NCBI GenBank assembly: GCA_030150565.1
Contig: JASLFR010000041.1
Coordinates: 1-8,502 of the forward strand
Length of the DNA: 8,502 nucleotides
Origin: Cardiobacteriales bacterium
GTDB lineage: Bacteria; Pseudomonadota; Gammaproteobacteria; Cardiobacteriales; Wohlfahrtiimonadaceae
Reading direction: 5' to 3'
How positions within the stretch are numbered: position 1 is the first letter of the stretch; every line of letters begins with the position of its first letter. Shown here in pieces: positions 1 to 5,766 of this stretch. The translations under genes were made by a program, and so were the position numbers. A model generated the notes under the pieces. The model was not told the origin of the DNA. It searched no databases and was given only the letters and a program-made list of their open reading frames with translations.

Positions 1-48
1 TCCCCCTCTTTTGTGTGAGAAGAAAGCAGAGAGATAGCTCATTTTAGG

Positions 49-77
49 TTAGCCATTAACACTCAATTGAGTATAAT
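49..77 (+). promoter_or_regulatory. Probable sigma70 promoter of gltA
   Basis: A perfect -10 hexamer TATAAT lies at 72-77. At a 17-bp spacing the -35 position (49-54) reads TTAGCC, only 3 of 6 matches to TTGACA, so the promoter would be weak in the -35 or activator-dependent. Transcription would start near 84, giving a leader of about 90 nt before the gltA start at 173. This is inferred from sequence only. Confidence 0.5.
61..72. promoter_or_regulatory. 12-bp perfect palindrome overlapping the gltA -10 box (possible operator)
   Basis: ACTCAATTGAGT is identical to its own reverse complement. It occupies the spacer of the putative gltA promoter and shares its last base with the first T of the TATAAT box. 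A dimeric repressor bound here would block RNA polymerase. No known operator is recognised, and a 12-bp palindrome in AT-rich DNA can arise by chance. Confidence 0.35.
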
Positions 78-92
78 ACAGGGAACTATGTT

Positions 93-133
93 GTTTATTT
101 GTAGTAAGAAAAATTTAGAGTTTACAAATAGAC
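93..133 (+). other. Stem-loop in the gltA 5' leader
   Basis: The arms at 96-103 (TATTTGTA) and 123-130 (TACAAATA) are perfect reverse complements. They extend outward to 93 and 133 through one G-U pair, giving an 11-bp stem with a 19-nt A-rich loop. If transcription starts near 84, the structure sits in the leader RNA, ending about 25 nt before the ribosome binding site. It is AT-rich and has no following U tract, so it is not a typical terminator. It could affect mRNA stability or bind a factor, or have no role. Confidence 0.35.
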
Positions 134-172
134 GCCACTAAAAAACAAACAACTGAAAAGGAGATTTAGGAG

Positions 173-1447
173 ATGTCGAGAATAATCACGCTAACTGATA
201 GCGAAACCAACAAAAAAGTCGAGATGCCTGTTTACGATTCTGTTTTAGGCAATCCGGTCATCGATATCGGCCAACTCAATAAAGAACTTGGAATGTTCAC
301 ATACGATCCAGGTTACGTCTCTACTGCAAGCTGTGAGAGTGCCATCACCTATCTCGATGGTGAGAAGGGTGAGCTGCTCTATCGCGGCTATCCAATTGAG
401 CAGTTAGCGGAGCACTCCAACTACCTAGATGTTACCTATTTACTCTGGAATGGTGAGTTACCTACAAAAGAGCAATCGAAAGAGTATCATCGCACCATCA
501 TGACTCACACACTGATTCATGAAAAGATGAAGGAGTTCCTCCAAGGATTCCGTCACGATGCGCACCCAATGGCGATGTTGACGGGAACAGTGGCATCCAT
601 GGCTGCGTTCTATCACGATAAACTCGACATTCATGATCCTGAGCATCGTATGATTATCGCTCACCGTCTAATCTCTAAGATTCCGACGATTGCGGCATTC
701 TCCTATAAGCATGTTAATGGTCAGCCTTATCGCTATCCAAAGAATAATCTCTCATATGCGGGTAACTTCATGCAGATGATGTTCTCAACTCCATGTGATG
801 AGTATGAGGTTGATCCAATTGCAGAGAAAGCGATTGATGTTCTCTTTATGCTTCATGCAGATCATGAGCAGAACGCTTCAACCTCAACGGTCCGTTTAGT
901 AGGCTCATCAGGAGCGAATCCATTTGCAGCGATCGCAGCGGGAATTGCATCGCTTTGGGGCCCATCACATGGTGGTGCGAATGAGGCGGTTCTAACGATG
1001 CTCGAAGAGATCGGCACGGTAGAGAATATCCCTAAATATGTCGCAAAAGCGAAAGATAAGAATGATCCTTTCCGCCTTATGGGCTTTGGTCACCGTGTTT
1101 ATAAAAACTTTGACCCACGTGCGAAGATTATTAAAGGGATCGCTGATGAAGTATTGGCTAAATATGGCAACGATCCATTAATGGAGATTGCAAAACGCCT
1201 TGAAGAGATTGCGCTACAAGATGAGTACTTTATCGAGCGTAAACTCTATCCAAACGTTGATTTCTACTCAGGAATTATCTATAAAGCACTCGGAATTCCT
1301 GTGGAGATGTTCACAGCGATGTTTGCAATTGGGCGCATGAGTGGTTGGATTAGCCAGTGGGCGGAGATGATCTCAGATCCTAAGATGAAGATCGGTCGTC
1401 CTCGTCAACGTTATGTTGGTCCAAAACGTCGTGATATGCAGCTATAA
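173..1447 (+). CDS. gltA: Citrate synthase, type II hexameric (GltA)
   Basis: This enzyme condenses oxaloacetate with acetyl-CoA to make citrate, the entry step of the TCA cycle, in the cytoplasm. The 424-residue protein has the expected length for the gammaproteobacterial type II enzyme. The catalytic triad is visible: H266 in GPSHGG, H307 in GFGHRVY and D363 in NVDFYSG, matching E. coli H264, H305 and D362. The HADHEQNASTSTVR and SSGANPFA blocks are intact. The allosteric cysteine region STPC (C208) and residues matching E. coli Y145, R163 and K167 (Y147, R165, K169) are present, suggesting NADH inhibition. However, the position of E. coli R109 is a threonine (T111). The ATG at 173 is preceded by AAGGAG (158-163) with 9-nt spacing. 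The gene appears monocistronic, with its own promoter and a strong terminator. Sure of the function; the regulatory reading is inference from recalled E. coli numbering. Confidence 0.97.
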   Translation: MSRIITLTDSETNKKVEMPVYDSVLGNPVIDIGQLNKELGMFTYDPGYVSTASCESAITYLDGEKGELLYRGYPIEQLAEHSNYLDVTYLLWNGELPTKEQSKEYHRTIMTHTLIHEKMKEFLQGFRHDAHPMAMLTGTVASMAAFYHDKLDIHDPEHRMIIAHRLISKIPTIAAFSYKHVNGQPYRYPKNNLSYAGNFMQMMFSTPCDEYEVDPIAEKAIDVLFMLHADHEQNASTSTVRLVGSSGANPFAAIAAGIASLWGPSHGGANEAVLTMLEEIGTVENIPKYVAKAKDKNDPFRLMGFGHRVYKNFDPRAKIIKGIADEVLAKYGNDPLMEIAKRLEEIALQDEYFIERKLYPNVDFYSGIIYKALGIPVEMFTAMFAIGRMSGWISQWAEMISDPKMKIGRPRQRYVGPKRRDMQL

Positions 1448-1501
1448 GAGGGCTTATCGCTCAATGTGCAGAGATGCAGTGAGAAATCGTTAATTATTCC
1501 T

Positions 1502-1544
1502 AGGAGTGGCGTAGAGCTTATGCTTTGCGCCACTCTTCTTTTTT
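1502..1544 (+). terminator. Rho-independent terminator of gltA
   Basis: A stem pairs GAGTGGCG (1504-1511) with CGCCACTC (1528-1535). It extends inward through weaker pairs to a loop at 1517-1522 and outward by two pairs, for a total of about 15-16 bp. A T-rich tract follows (CTTCTTTTTT, 1535-1544). It starts about 55 nt after the gltA stop and ends only 37 nt before the eno start, so it should separate the two genes. Confidence 0.88.
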
Positions 1545-1581
1545 ACTATTTGTAGATCTAATCAATTTAAGGAGATCGGAA

Positions 1582-2868
1582 ATGTCAGTGATTCAATCAT
1601 TAGTGGCTCGTGAAGTTCTTGATTCACGTGGAAACCCTACCGTTTGGGTGGAAGCGACGCTCGAATCTGGCGTTAAAGGAGTTGCGCTTGTTCCAAGTGG
1701 TGCATCAACAGGAGCTAAAGAGGCGGTTGAGCTTCGTGATGGCGATAAAAAACGCTACGGAGGCAAAGGGGTATTAACTGCTTGTGCGAATGTAAATGGT
1801 GAGATTCTTACAGCGCTTAAAGGGAGAGAGGCGAGCGACCAAAAAGCGATTGATCAACTTCTTATCGAGCTTGATGGCACAGAGAATAAGAGCCGCTTAG
1901 GGGCAAATGCTCTCTTAGGGGTTTCATTAGCAGTAGCAAGAGCGGCGGCTAATGAGAAGAATATTCCTCTTTATCGTTATGTGAATGATCAAGAAGAGTA
2001 TCAGATGCCTGTTCCGATGATGAATATCCTCAACGGTGGTGCACACGCTGATAACTCTGTTGATATTCAGGAGTTTATGATTCTTCCCGTTGGCGCACCT
2101 ACCTTTGCTGAAGCGGTTCGTTACGGCGCTGAGATCTTCCATGAACTTCGCAACGTATTAACCGCAAAAGGGATGGCGACAGGTGTGGGTGATGAGGGTG
2201 GTTTTGCACCAAACTTAGGCTCAAATGAAGAGGCGCTTGAGGTGATCATGACCGCAATTAAAAATGCAGGTTATGAAGCGGGGAAAGATGTCTACTTAGG
2301 GCTCGATATTGCAGCATCTGAATTCTACAAAGATGGAAAGTATCTCTTAGCTTCTGAAAATAAGAGCTTCACTTCCAATGAGTTTGCAGCCTTCTTAGAG
2401 GATTGGGTGGATCGTTACCCCATTATCTCAATTGAGGATGGAATGGATGAAGATGATTGGGAAGGGTGGGCTGAGCTTACTAAGCGTATCGGCGACCGTG
2501 TTCAGATCGTTGGAGATGACCTCTTTGTAACTAATACAAAAATCCTTAAAGAGGGGATCGATAGAGGAATTGCTAACTCAATTCTCATCAAACCGAATCA
2601 GATCGGAACATTAACAGAGACGATCAATGCGGTAAATATGGCTGAAGAGGGGAATTACACCTCTGTCATGTCACACCGTTCAGGTGAGACGGCTGATACG
2701 ACAATTGCCGATTTAGCAGCAGCAACCTTTAGCTCACAAATTAAGACAGGGTCACTTTGCCGTTCAGACCGTGTTGCAAAATATAACCGTTTGATCTGCA
2801 TCGAAGCTGAGCTTGGAGATCGTGCGAAATATGCAGGGAAAGATGCCTTTAAAGCGGTAAAATTTTAA
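1582..2868 (+). CDS. eno: Enolase (phosphopyruvate hydratase)
   Basis: Enolase interconverts 2-phosphoglycerate and phosphoenolpyruvate in glycolysis and gluconeogenesis. In many gammaproteobacteria it is also part of the RNA degradosome. The 428-residue length is close to E. coli (432). The N-terminal domain carries AREVLDSRGNPTVWVE (9-24) and the catalytic-loop motif PSGASTGAKEAVELRDGD (38-55). The barrel domain shows H155, E164, E205 in VGDEGGFAPN, metal ligands D242, E285 and a D of GDD (312-313), catalytic K337 in LIKPNQIGTLTE, the MSHRSGET loop (363-370) and K388. The reading frame stays open back to an ATG at 1525, but that start lies inside the upstream terminator stem. The ATG at 1582 is preceded by AAGGAG (1569-1574) at 7-nt spacing and gives the conserved N-terminus, so it is the start. 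No convincing promoter is seen between the gltA terminator and this gene. Confidence 0.97.
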   Translation: MSVIQSLVAREVLDSRGNPTVWVEATLESGVKGVALVPSGASTGAKEAVELRDGDKKRYGGKGVLTACANVNGEILTALKGREASDQKAIDQLLIELDGTENKSRLGANALLGVSLAVARAAANEKNIPLYRYVNDQEEYQMPVPMMNILNGGAHADNSVDIQEFMILPVGAPTFAEAVRYGAEIFHELRNVLTAKGMATGVGDEGGFAPNLGSNEEALEVIMTAIKNAGYEAGKDVYLGLDIAASEFYKDGKYLLASENKSFTSNEFAAFLEDWVDRYPIISIEDGMDEDDWEGWAELTKRIGDRVQIVGDDLFVTNTKILKEGIDRGIANSILIKPNQIGTLTETINAVNMAEEGNYTSVMSHRSGETADTTIADLAAATFSSQIKTGSLCRSDRVAKYNRLICIEAELGDRAKYAGKDAFKAVKF

Positions 2869-2885
2869 TCGCTCCAATGGAGTAA

Positions 2886-2905
2886 GGGGGCGTTAAATCG
2901 CCCCT
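2886..2905 (+). terminator. GC-rich hairpin downstream of eno (weak terminator candidate)
   Basis: GGGGCG (2887-2892) pairs perfectly with CGCCCC (2899-2904) around a 6-nt loop, and an outer G-U pair is possible. It begins 17 nt after the eno stop, a normal terminator position. The following sequence (TCATAGGCAAAATAAA) has no U tract, so it may instead protect the 3' end or terminate poorly. The suf palindrome just downstream, followed by ATTTATTT, could act as a back-up terminator. Confidence 0.45.
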
Positions 2906-2921
2906 CATAGGCAAAATAAAT

Positions 2922-2950
2922 TTGAGGTAGGACTAATATGGTACTATATT
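2922..2950 (+). promoter_or_regulatory. Probable sigma70 promoter of the rrf2-sufBCDS operon
   Basis: TTGAGG (2922-2927, 4 of 6 to consensus) is separated by exactly 17 bp from TATATT (2945-2950, 5 of 6). Transcription would begin near 2957, about 24 nt before the TTG start of the regulator gene. The whole spacer and the -10 box lie inside a long palindrome, which supports a regulated promoter. Prediction from sequence only. Confidence 0.65.
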
Positions 2951-2958
2951 AGTCCTAC
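2927..2958. promoter_or_regulatory. 32-bp near-perfect palindrome over the suf promoter (candidate Rrf2 operator)
   Basis: The arms GTAGGACTAATAT (2927-2939) and ATATTAGTCCTAC (2946-2958) are perfect 13-bp reverse complements. The centre also contains the palindrome GTAC (2941-2944), so only the pair 2940/2945 breaks symmetry. It covers the spacer, the -10 box and the predicted start site of the suf promoter. Rrf2 proteins bind as dimers to dyad sites and often repress their own promoter, so this is the likely autoregulatory operator. AAATAAAT (2914-2921) and ATTTATTT (2959-2966) form a further outer repeat. An alternative reading is a transcription hairpin ending eno read-through. Confidence 0.7.
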
Positions 2959-2966
2959 ATTTATTT

Positions 2967-2973
2967 GAGAGAG
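2967..2973 (+). promoter_or_regulatory. Ribosome binding site that supports the TTG start of the rrf2 gene
   Basis: The purine run GAGAGAG lies 7 nt before the TTG at 2981. An in-frame TGA at 2966-2968 rules out any earlier start, and no ATG or GTG fits the conserved family N-terminus. TTG is therefore the best start, implying modest translation of the regulator. Confidence 0.6.
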
Positions 2974-2980
2974 AAAAACA

Positions 2981-3442
2981 TTGAGAATAACTCGGGAAAC
3001 AGATTACGCAATTATCGCTGCAACCTATCTTGCTGAGCAATCAAAGCCAGCGAGTGCTGCTAAAATTGCGGAAGCATGCGATCTCAACGCTTCGCTAATG
3101 AGTAAGGTTTTAAAGTTGCTCGCCAAAGCGGGTGTGTTGGTCTCAACTCGAGGGGTGTATGGTGGCTATCAGTTGGCATCTACACCTGAAGAGATCTCTC
3201 TTCTCGATATTATTGTGGCGATTGAGGGGCCGATGGCGATCAATGCGTGTGTCGATCATGAAAATCCTTGTGTTCGATTAGGGGAGTGTGATTTAGCACC
3301 CCATTGGCGCATCATCAATCAGAAGCTCTATAGCAGCTTCTCTTCAATCTCCTTAGTTGAGCTCTTAGGGCAACCGCGACAATTGAAGCGAAAGTTAGCG
3401 ATGCAACCGACGCTTCTTGTTGAAGAGAATCGAGAGAGATAA
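2981..3442 (+). CDS. Rrf2-family regulator of the SUF Fe-S assembly operon
   Basis: A 153-residue transcription regulator of the Rrf2 family (relatives IscR, NsrR, RirA). It best fits the gammaproteobacterial SUF-system regulator subfamily (TIGR02944, as I recall it). The N-terminus MRITRETDYAIIA matches the family start. A winged helix-turn-helix follows: helices about 23-52, with the recognition helix near NASLMSKVLKLLAKAG, and the wing RGVYGGYQLA (57-66). A cysteine cluster at C90-X6-C97-X5-C103, with H108 nearby, could ligate an Fe-S cluster, probably [2Fe-2S]. The spacing differs from IscR (C-X5-C-X5-C-X2-H). It starts with TTG and is the first gene of the suf operon, 40 bp before sufB. 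It probably senses Fe-S status and controls its own operon through the palindrome at 2927-2958. The family is sure; cluster type and the direction of regulation are inferred. Confidence 0.92.
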   Translation: MRITRETDYAIIAATYLAEQSKPASAAKIAEACDLNASLMSKVLKLLAKAGVLVSTRGVYGGYQLASTPEEISLLDIIVAIEGPMAINACVDHENPCVRLGECDLAPHWRIINQKLYSSFSSISLVELLGQPRQLKRKLAMQPTLLVEENRER

Positions 3443-3482
3443 CCTCACTCCTCCTTAAACCTTTTATTTCGTATGGGTAGAT

Positions 3483-4931
3483 ATGAAGACAGAAAAAGAA
3501 TTTTTAGAAGAGGTGGCTCGCGAAGAGTATGCCTACGGATTTGTAACCGACATTGAGCAAGAGACCCTTCCACCAGGCTTAGATGAAGATGTGATTCGTC
3601 ATATCTCTAAGATGAAGAATGAGCCAGAGTGGTTGCTCGATTACCGTTTAACCGCTTATCGTGCATGGCTTGAGATGGAGGAGCCTGAGTGGGCTCATCT
3701 CGATATTGCGCCGATCGATTTCCAAGCGATCTCCTACTATTCGGCACCAAAGTCGATGGAAGATGGTCCAAAAAGCCTCGATGAGGTTGATCCTGAATTG
3801 TTGCGTACTTACGAGCGTTTAGGAATCCCTCTTGAGGAGCAGAAAGTGTTGGCGGGAGTCGCGGTTGATGCGGTTTTTGACTCAGTCTCTGTTGCCACAA
3901 GTTATAAAGGGCGTCTCTTAGAGCAAGGGATTATCTTCTGCTCCTTTAGTGAAGCGGTGCAAGAGTATCCTGAACTTGTGAAAAAGTATCTTGGAACGGT
4001 GGTTCCCTATACGGATAACTACTTTGCAGCGCTCAATGCGGCAGTCTTTACTGATGGCTCATTTGTCTATATCCCTAAAGGGACTCGTTGCCCGATGGAG
4101 CTCTCTACATATTTCCGTATCAACGCTTCTAATACTGGGCAATTTGAGCGCACTTTAATCGTTGCTGAAGATCAGAGTTACGTCTCTTACCTTGAGGGGT
4201 GTACAGCGCCTCAACGTTCAGAGAATCAGCTTCACGCAGCGGTTGTAGAGCTCGTTGCAAAAGAGGAGGCGGAGATTAAATACTCCACCGTTCAGAACTG
4301 GTATCCAGGTGATGAGAATGGGGTGGGGGGAATCTACAACTTCGTGACTAAGCGGGGTATTTGTGAGGGGCGTGCGTCTAAAATCTCATGGGCACAGGTA
4401 GAGACCGGTTCATCCATCACGTGGAAATACCCAAGCTGTATCTTGAAAGGGGATGATTCTGTAGGGGAGTTCTACTCAGTTGCGCTTGTTAAAGATGCAC
4501 AGCAAGCAGATACAGGAACGAAGATGATCCATATCGGTAAAAATACAAAATCGACCATCATCTCTAAAGGGATCTCCGCAGGGGTTGCACAAAACTCATA
4601 CCGTGGTCTTGTAAGAATCAATCCAGGTGCAACGGGAGCTCACAACTACTCACAGTGTGATTCTCTTTTGATGGGAGATAAGTGTGGAGCTCATACATTC
4701 CCCTATATTGATGTGCGCAACTCAAGCTCTAAGGTGGAGCATGAGGCCTCAACATCGAAAATCTCTGAAGCGCAGATGTTCTATTGTCAGCAGCGTGGCC
4801 TCTCTGAAGAGGATGCGATTAGCCTCATTGTTAATGGCTACTGTAAAGAGATCTTCCAAGAGTTACCGATGGAGTTTGCGGTAGAAGCGCAGAAATTAAT
4901 TGAGATTCGTTTAGAGGGTAGCGTTGGTTAA
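3483..4931 (+). CDS. sufB: Fe-S cluster assembly scaffold SufB
   Basis: SufB is the scaffold subunit of the cytoplasmic SufBC2D complex, where sulfur from SufS and iron are assembled into a nascent cluster. The 482-residue protein is slightly shorter than E. coli SufB (495). It has the N-terminal KNEPEWLLDYRLTAYRAW signature (46-63), FTDGSFVYIPKGTRCPMELS (189-208), SYLEGCTAPQRSENQLHAAV (235-254, C240) and the C-terminal core. Key residues align with E. coli: C392 in QCDS (E. coli C405) and E419-H420-E421 (E. coli 432-434), which are implicated in receiving sulfur and binding the nascent cluster. The end ELPMEFAVEAQKLIEIRLEGSVG is typical. The ATG at 3483 has only a weak ribosome binding site (GGGTAG), but it gives the expected N-terminus. 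The gene lies 40 bp after the regulator and 45 bp before sufC, in one operon. Confidence 0.97.
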   Translation: MKTEKEFLEEVAREEYAYGFVTDIEQETLPPGLDEDVIRHISKMKNEPEWLLDYRLTAYRAWLEMEEPEWAHLDIAPIDFQAISYYSAPKSMEDGPKSLDEVDPELLRTYERLGIPLEEQKVLAGVAVDAVFDSVSVATSYKGRLLEQGIIFCSFSEAVQEYPELVKKYLGTVVPYTDNYFAALNAAVFTDGSFVYIPKGTRCPMELSTYFRINASNTGQFERTLIVAEDQSYVSYLEGCTAPQRSENQLHAAVVELVAKEEAEIKYSTVQNWYPGDENGVGGIYNFVTKRGICEGRASKISWAQVETGSSITWKYPSCILKGDDSVGEFYSVALVKDAQQADTGTKMIHIGKNTKSTIISKGISAGVAQNSYRGLVRINPGATGAHNYSQCDSLLMGDKCGAHTFPYIDVRNSSSKVEHEASTSKISEAQMFYCQQRGLSEEDAISLIVNGYCKEIFQELPMEFAVEAQKLIEIRLEGSVG

Positions 4932-4976
4932 TCGACGCAGTTGATCATTCCTATTTAAATTTTAGAGAGATTTTTT

Positions 4977-5747
4977 ATGTTAGAGATTAAAGATTTACAC
5001 GTTGAGATTGATGGTAAAGAGATTCTAAAAGGGCTAACGCTTACCCTAGAGCCTGGTAAAGTCCATGCAATCATGGGGCCTAATGGTTCAGGAAAGAGTA
5101 CACTTGCGAATGTAATCTCAGGGCAAGATGATTATGAGGTGACTAAAGGATCGATCACCTATAACGGTGTTGATGTTTTAGAGCTCGATCCCGATCAGCG
5201 TGCACATTTGGGGATCTTCTTAGGATTCCAATACCCTGTTGAATTACCAGGAGTTAACAATCACTACTTCTTACGTACAGCGCTCAATAGCCTTCGTAAA
5301 GCGCGTGGTGAAGAGGAGATTGATGCACTTCAATTCTACGAACTTCTCCAAGAGAAGATGAAACTTGTAAAGATGGATGGTGCATTCCTTAAGCGCTCTG
5401 TGAATGAAGGGTTCTCAGGGGGTGAGAAGAAGCGTAACGAAATTTTACAGATGCTCGTACTCGAACCGACACTCGCTCTTTTAGATGAGACAGATTCAGG
5501 GCTCGATATTGACGCACTTCGTGTTATTGCCGATGGAATTAATTATCTCCGTAGTGAGGAGCGAAGCTTCCTCTTAATCACTCACTATCAGCGCCTCTTA
5601 AACTATGTGCAGCCTGATGTGGTACATGTCATGACCGATGGCAAGATTGTTCGCACAGGCGGAAAAGAGCTTGCTCTTGAGTTAGAGAAAGAGGGTTACG
5701 TTGCGTATCGCGGTGAAGAGGCTGGCGGAACACGCACGGACCACTAA
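4977..5747 (+). CDS. sufC: Fe-S cluster assembly ATPase SufC
   Basis: SufC is the ABC-type ATPase of the SufBC2D complex. ATP binding makes two SufC subunits dimerise, which reshapes the SufB-SufD core for cluster assembly. It is a soluble protein and not a transporter. At 256 residues it has the family length. Motifs: Walker A GPNGSGKST (34-42, K40), Q-loop GFQYPVELPGV (83-93, Q85), signature FSGGEKKR (146-153), Walker B LALLDETDSGLD (166-177, D170 and E171) and switch H203 in ITHYQ. K40, E171 and H203 fall at the same numbers as in E. coli SufC. The C-terminal GGKELALELEKEGY helix is also typical. An ATG preceded by AGAGAGA (4964-4970) supports this start. It lies 45 bp after sufB and 19 bp before sufD. 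No irregularity seen. Confidence 0.98.
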   Translation: MLEIKDLHVEIDGKEILKGLTLTLEPGKVHAIMGPNGSGKSTLANVISGQDDYEVTKGSITYNGVDVLELDPDQRAHLGIFLGFQYPVELPGVNNHYFLRTALNSLRKARGEEEIDALQFYELLQEKMKLVKMDGAFLKRSVNEGFSGGEKKRNEILQMLVLEPTLALLDETDSGLDIDALRVIADGINYLRSEERSFLLITHYQRLLNYVQPDVVHVMTDGKIVRTGGKELALELEKEGYVAYRGEEAGGTRTDH

Positions 5748-5766
5748 GAGGAGGAGTGAGAGACTG

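Noticed and set aside
458..664. Open frames on the - strand inside gltA, eno, sufB, sufD and sufS (for example 458-664, 1927-2142, 3607-3900, 5682-6047, 7405-7599)
   Set aside because: They lie wholly or mostly within well-supported + strand genes, and the translations show no recognisable domain. They are shadow frames.
1525..1581. Longer enolase with a start at 1525
   Set aside because: The extra 19 residues are encoded by the gltA terminator stem and are not part of the enolase family. The ATG at 1582 has a proper ribosome binding site.
2927..2958. The suf palindrome as a recombination or attachment site
   Set aside because: No integrase, transposase, target duplication or second copy is present. 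Its overlap with a promoter is better explained as an operator.
4684..4884. Short + strand frames inside sufB (4684-4884) and sufD (6362-6571)
   Set aside because: They overlap conserved coding sequence in another frame, and the proteins are rich in S, R and M without domain signal.
5701..5766. Longer SufD starting inside sufC at 5701
   Set aside because: The extension overlaps the conserved C-terminus of SufC and encodes a basic sequence unlike SufD. A strong ribosome binding site precedes 5767.
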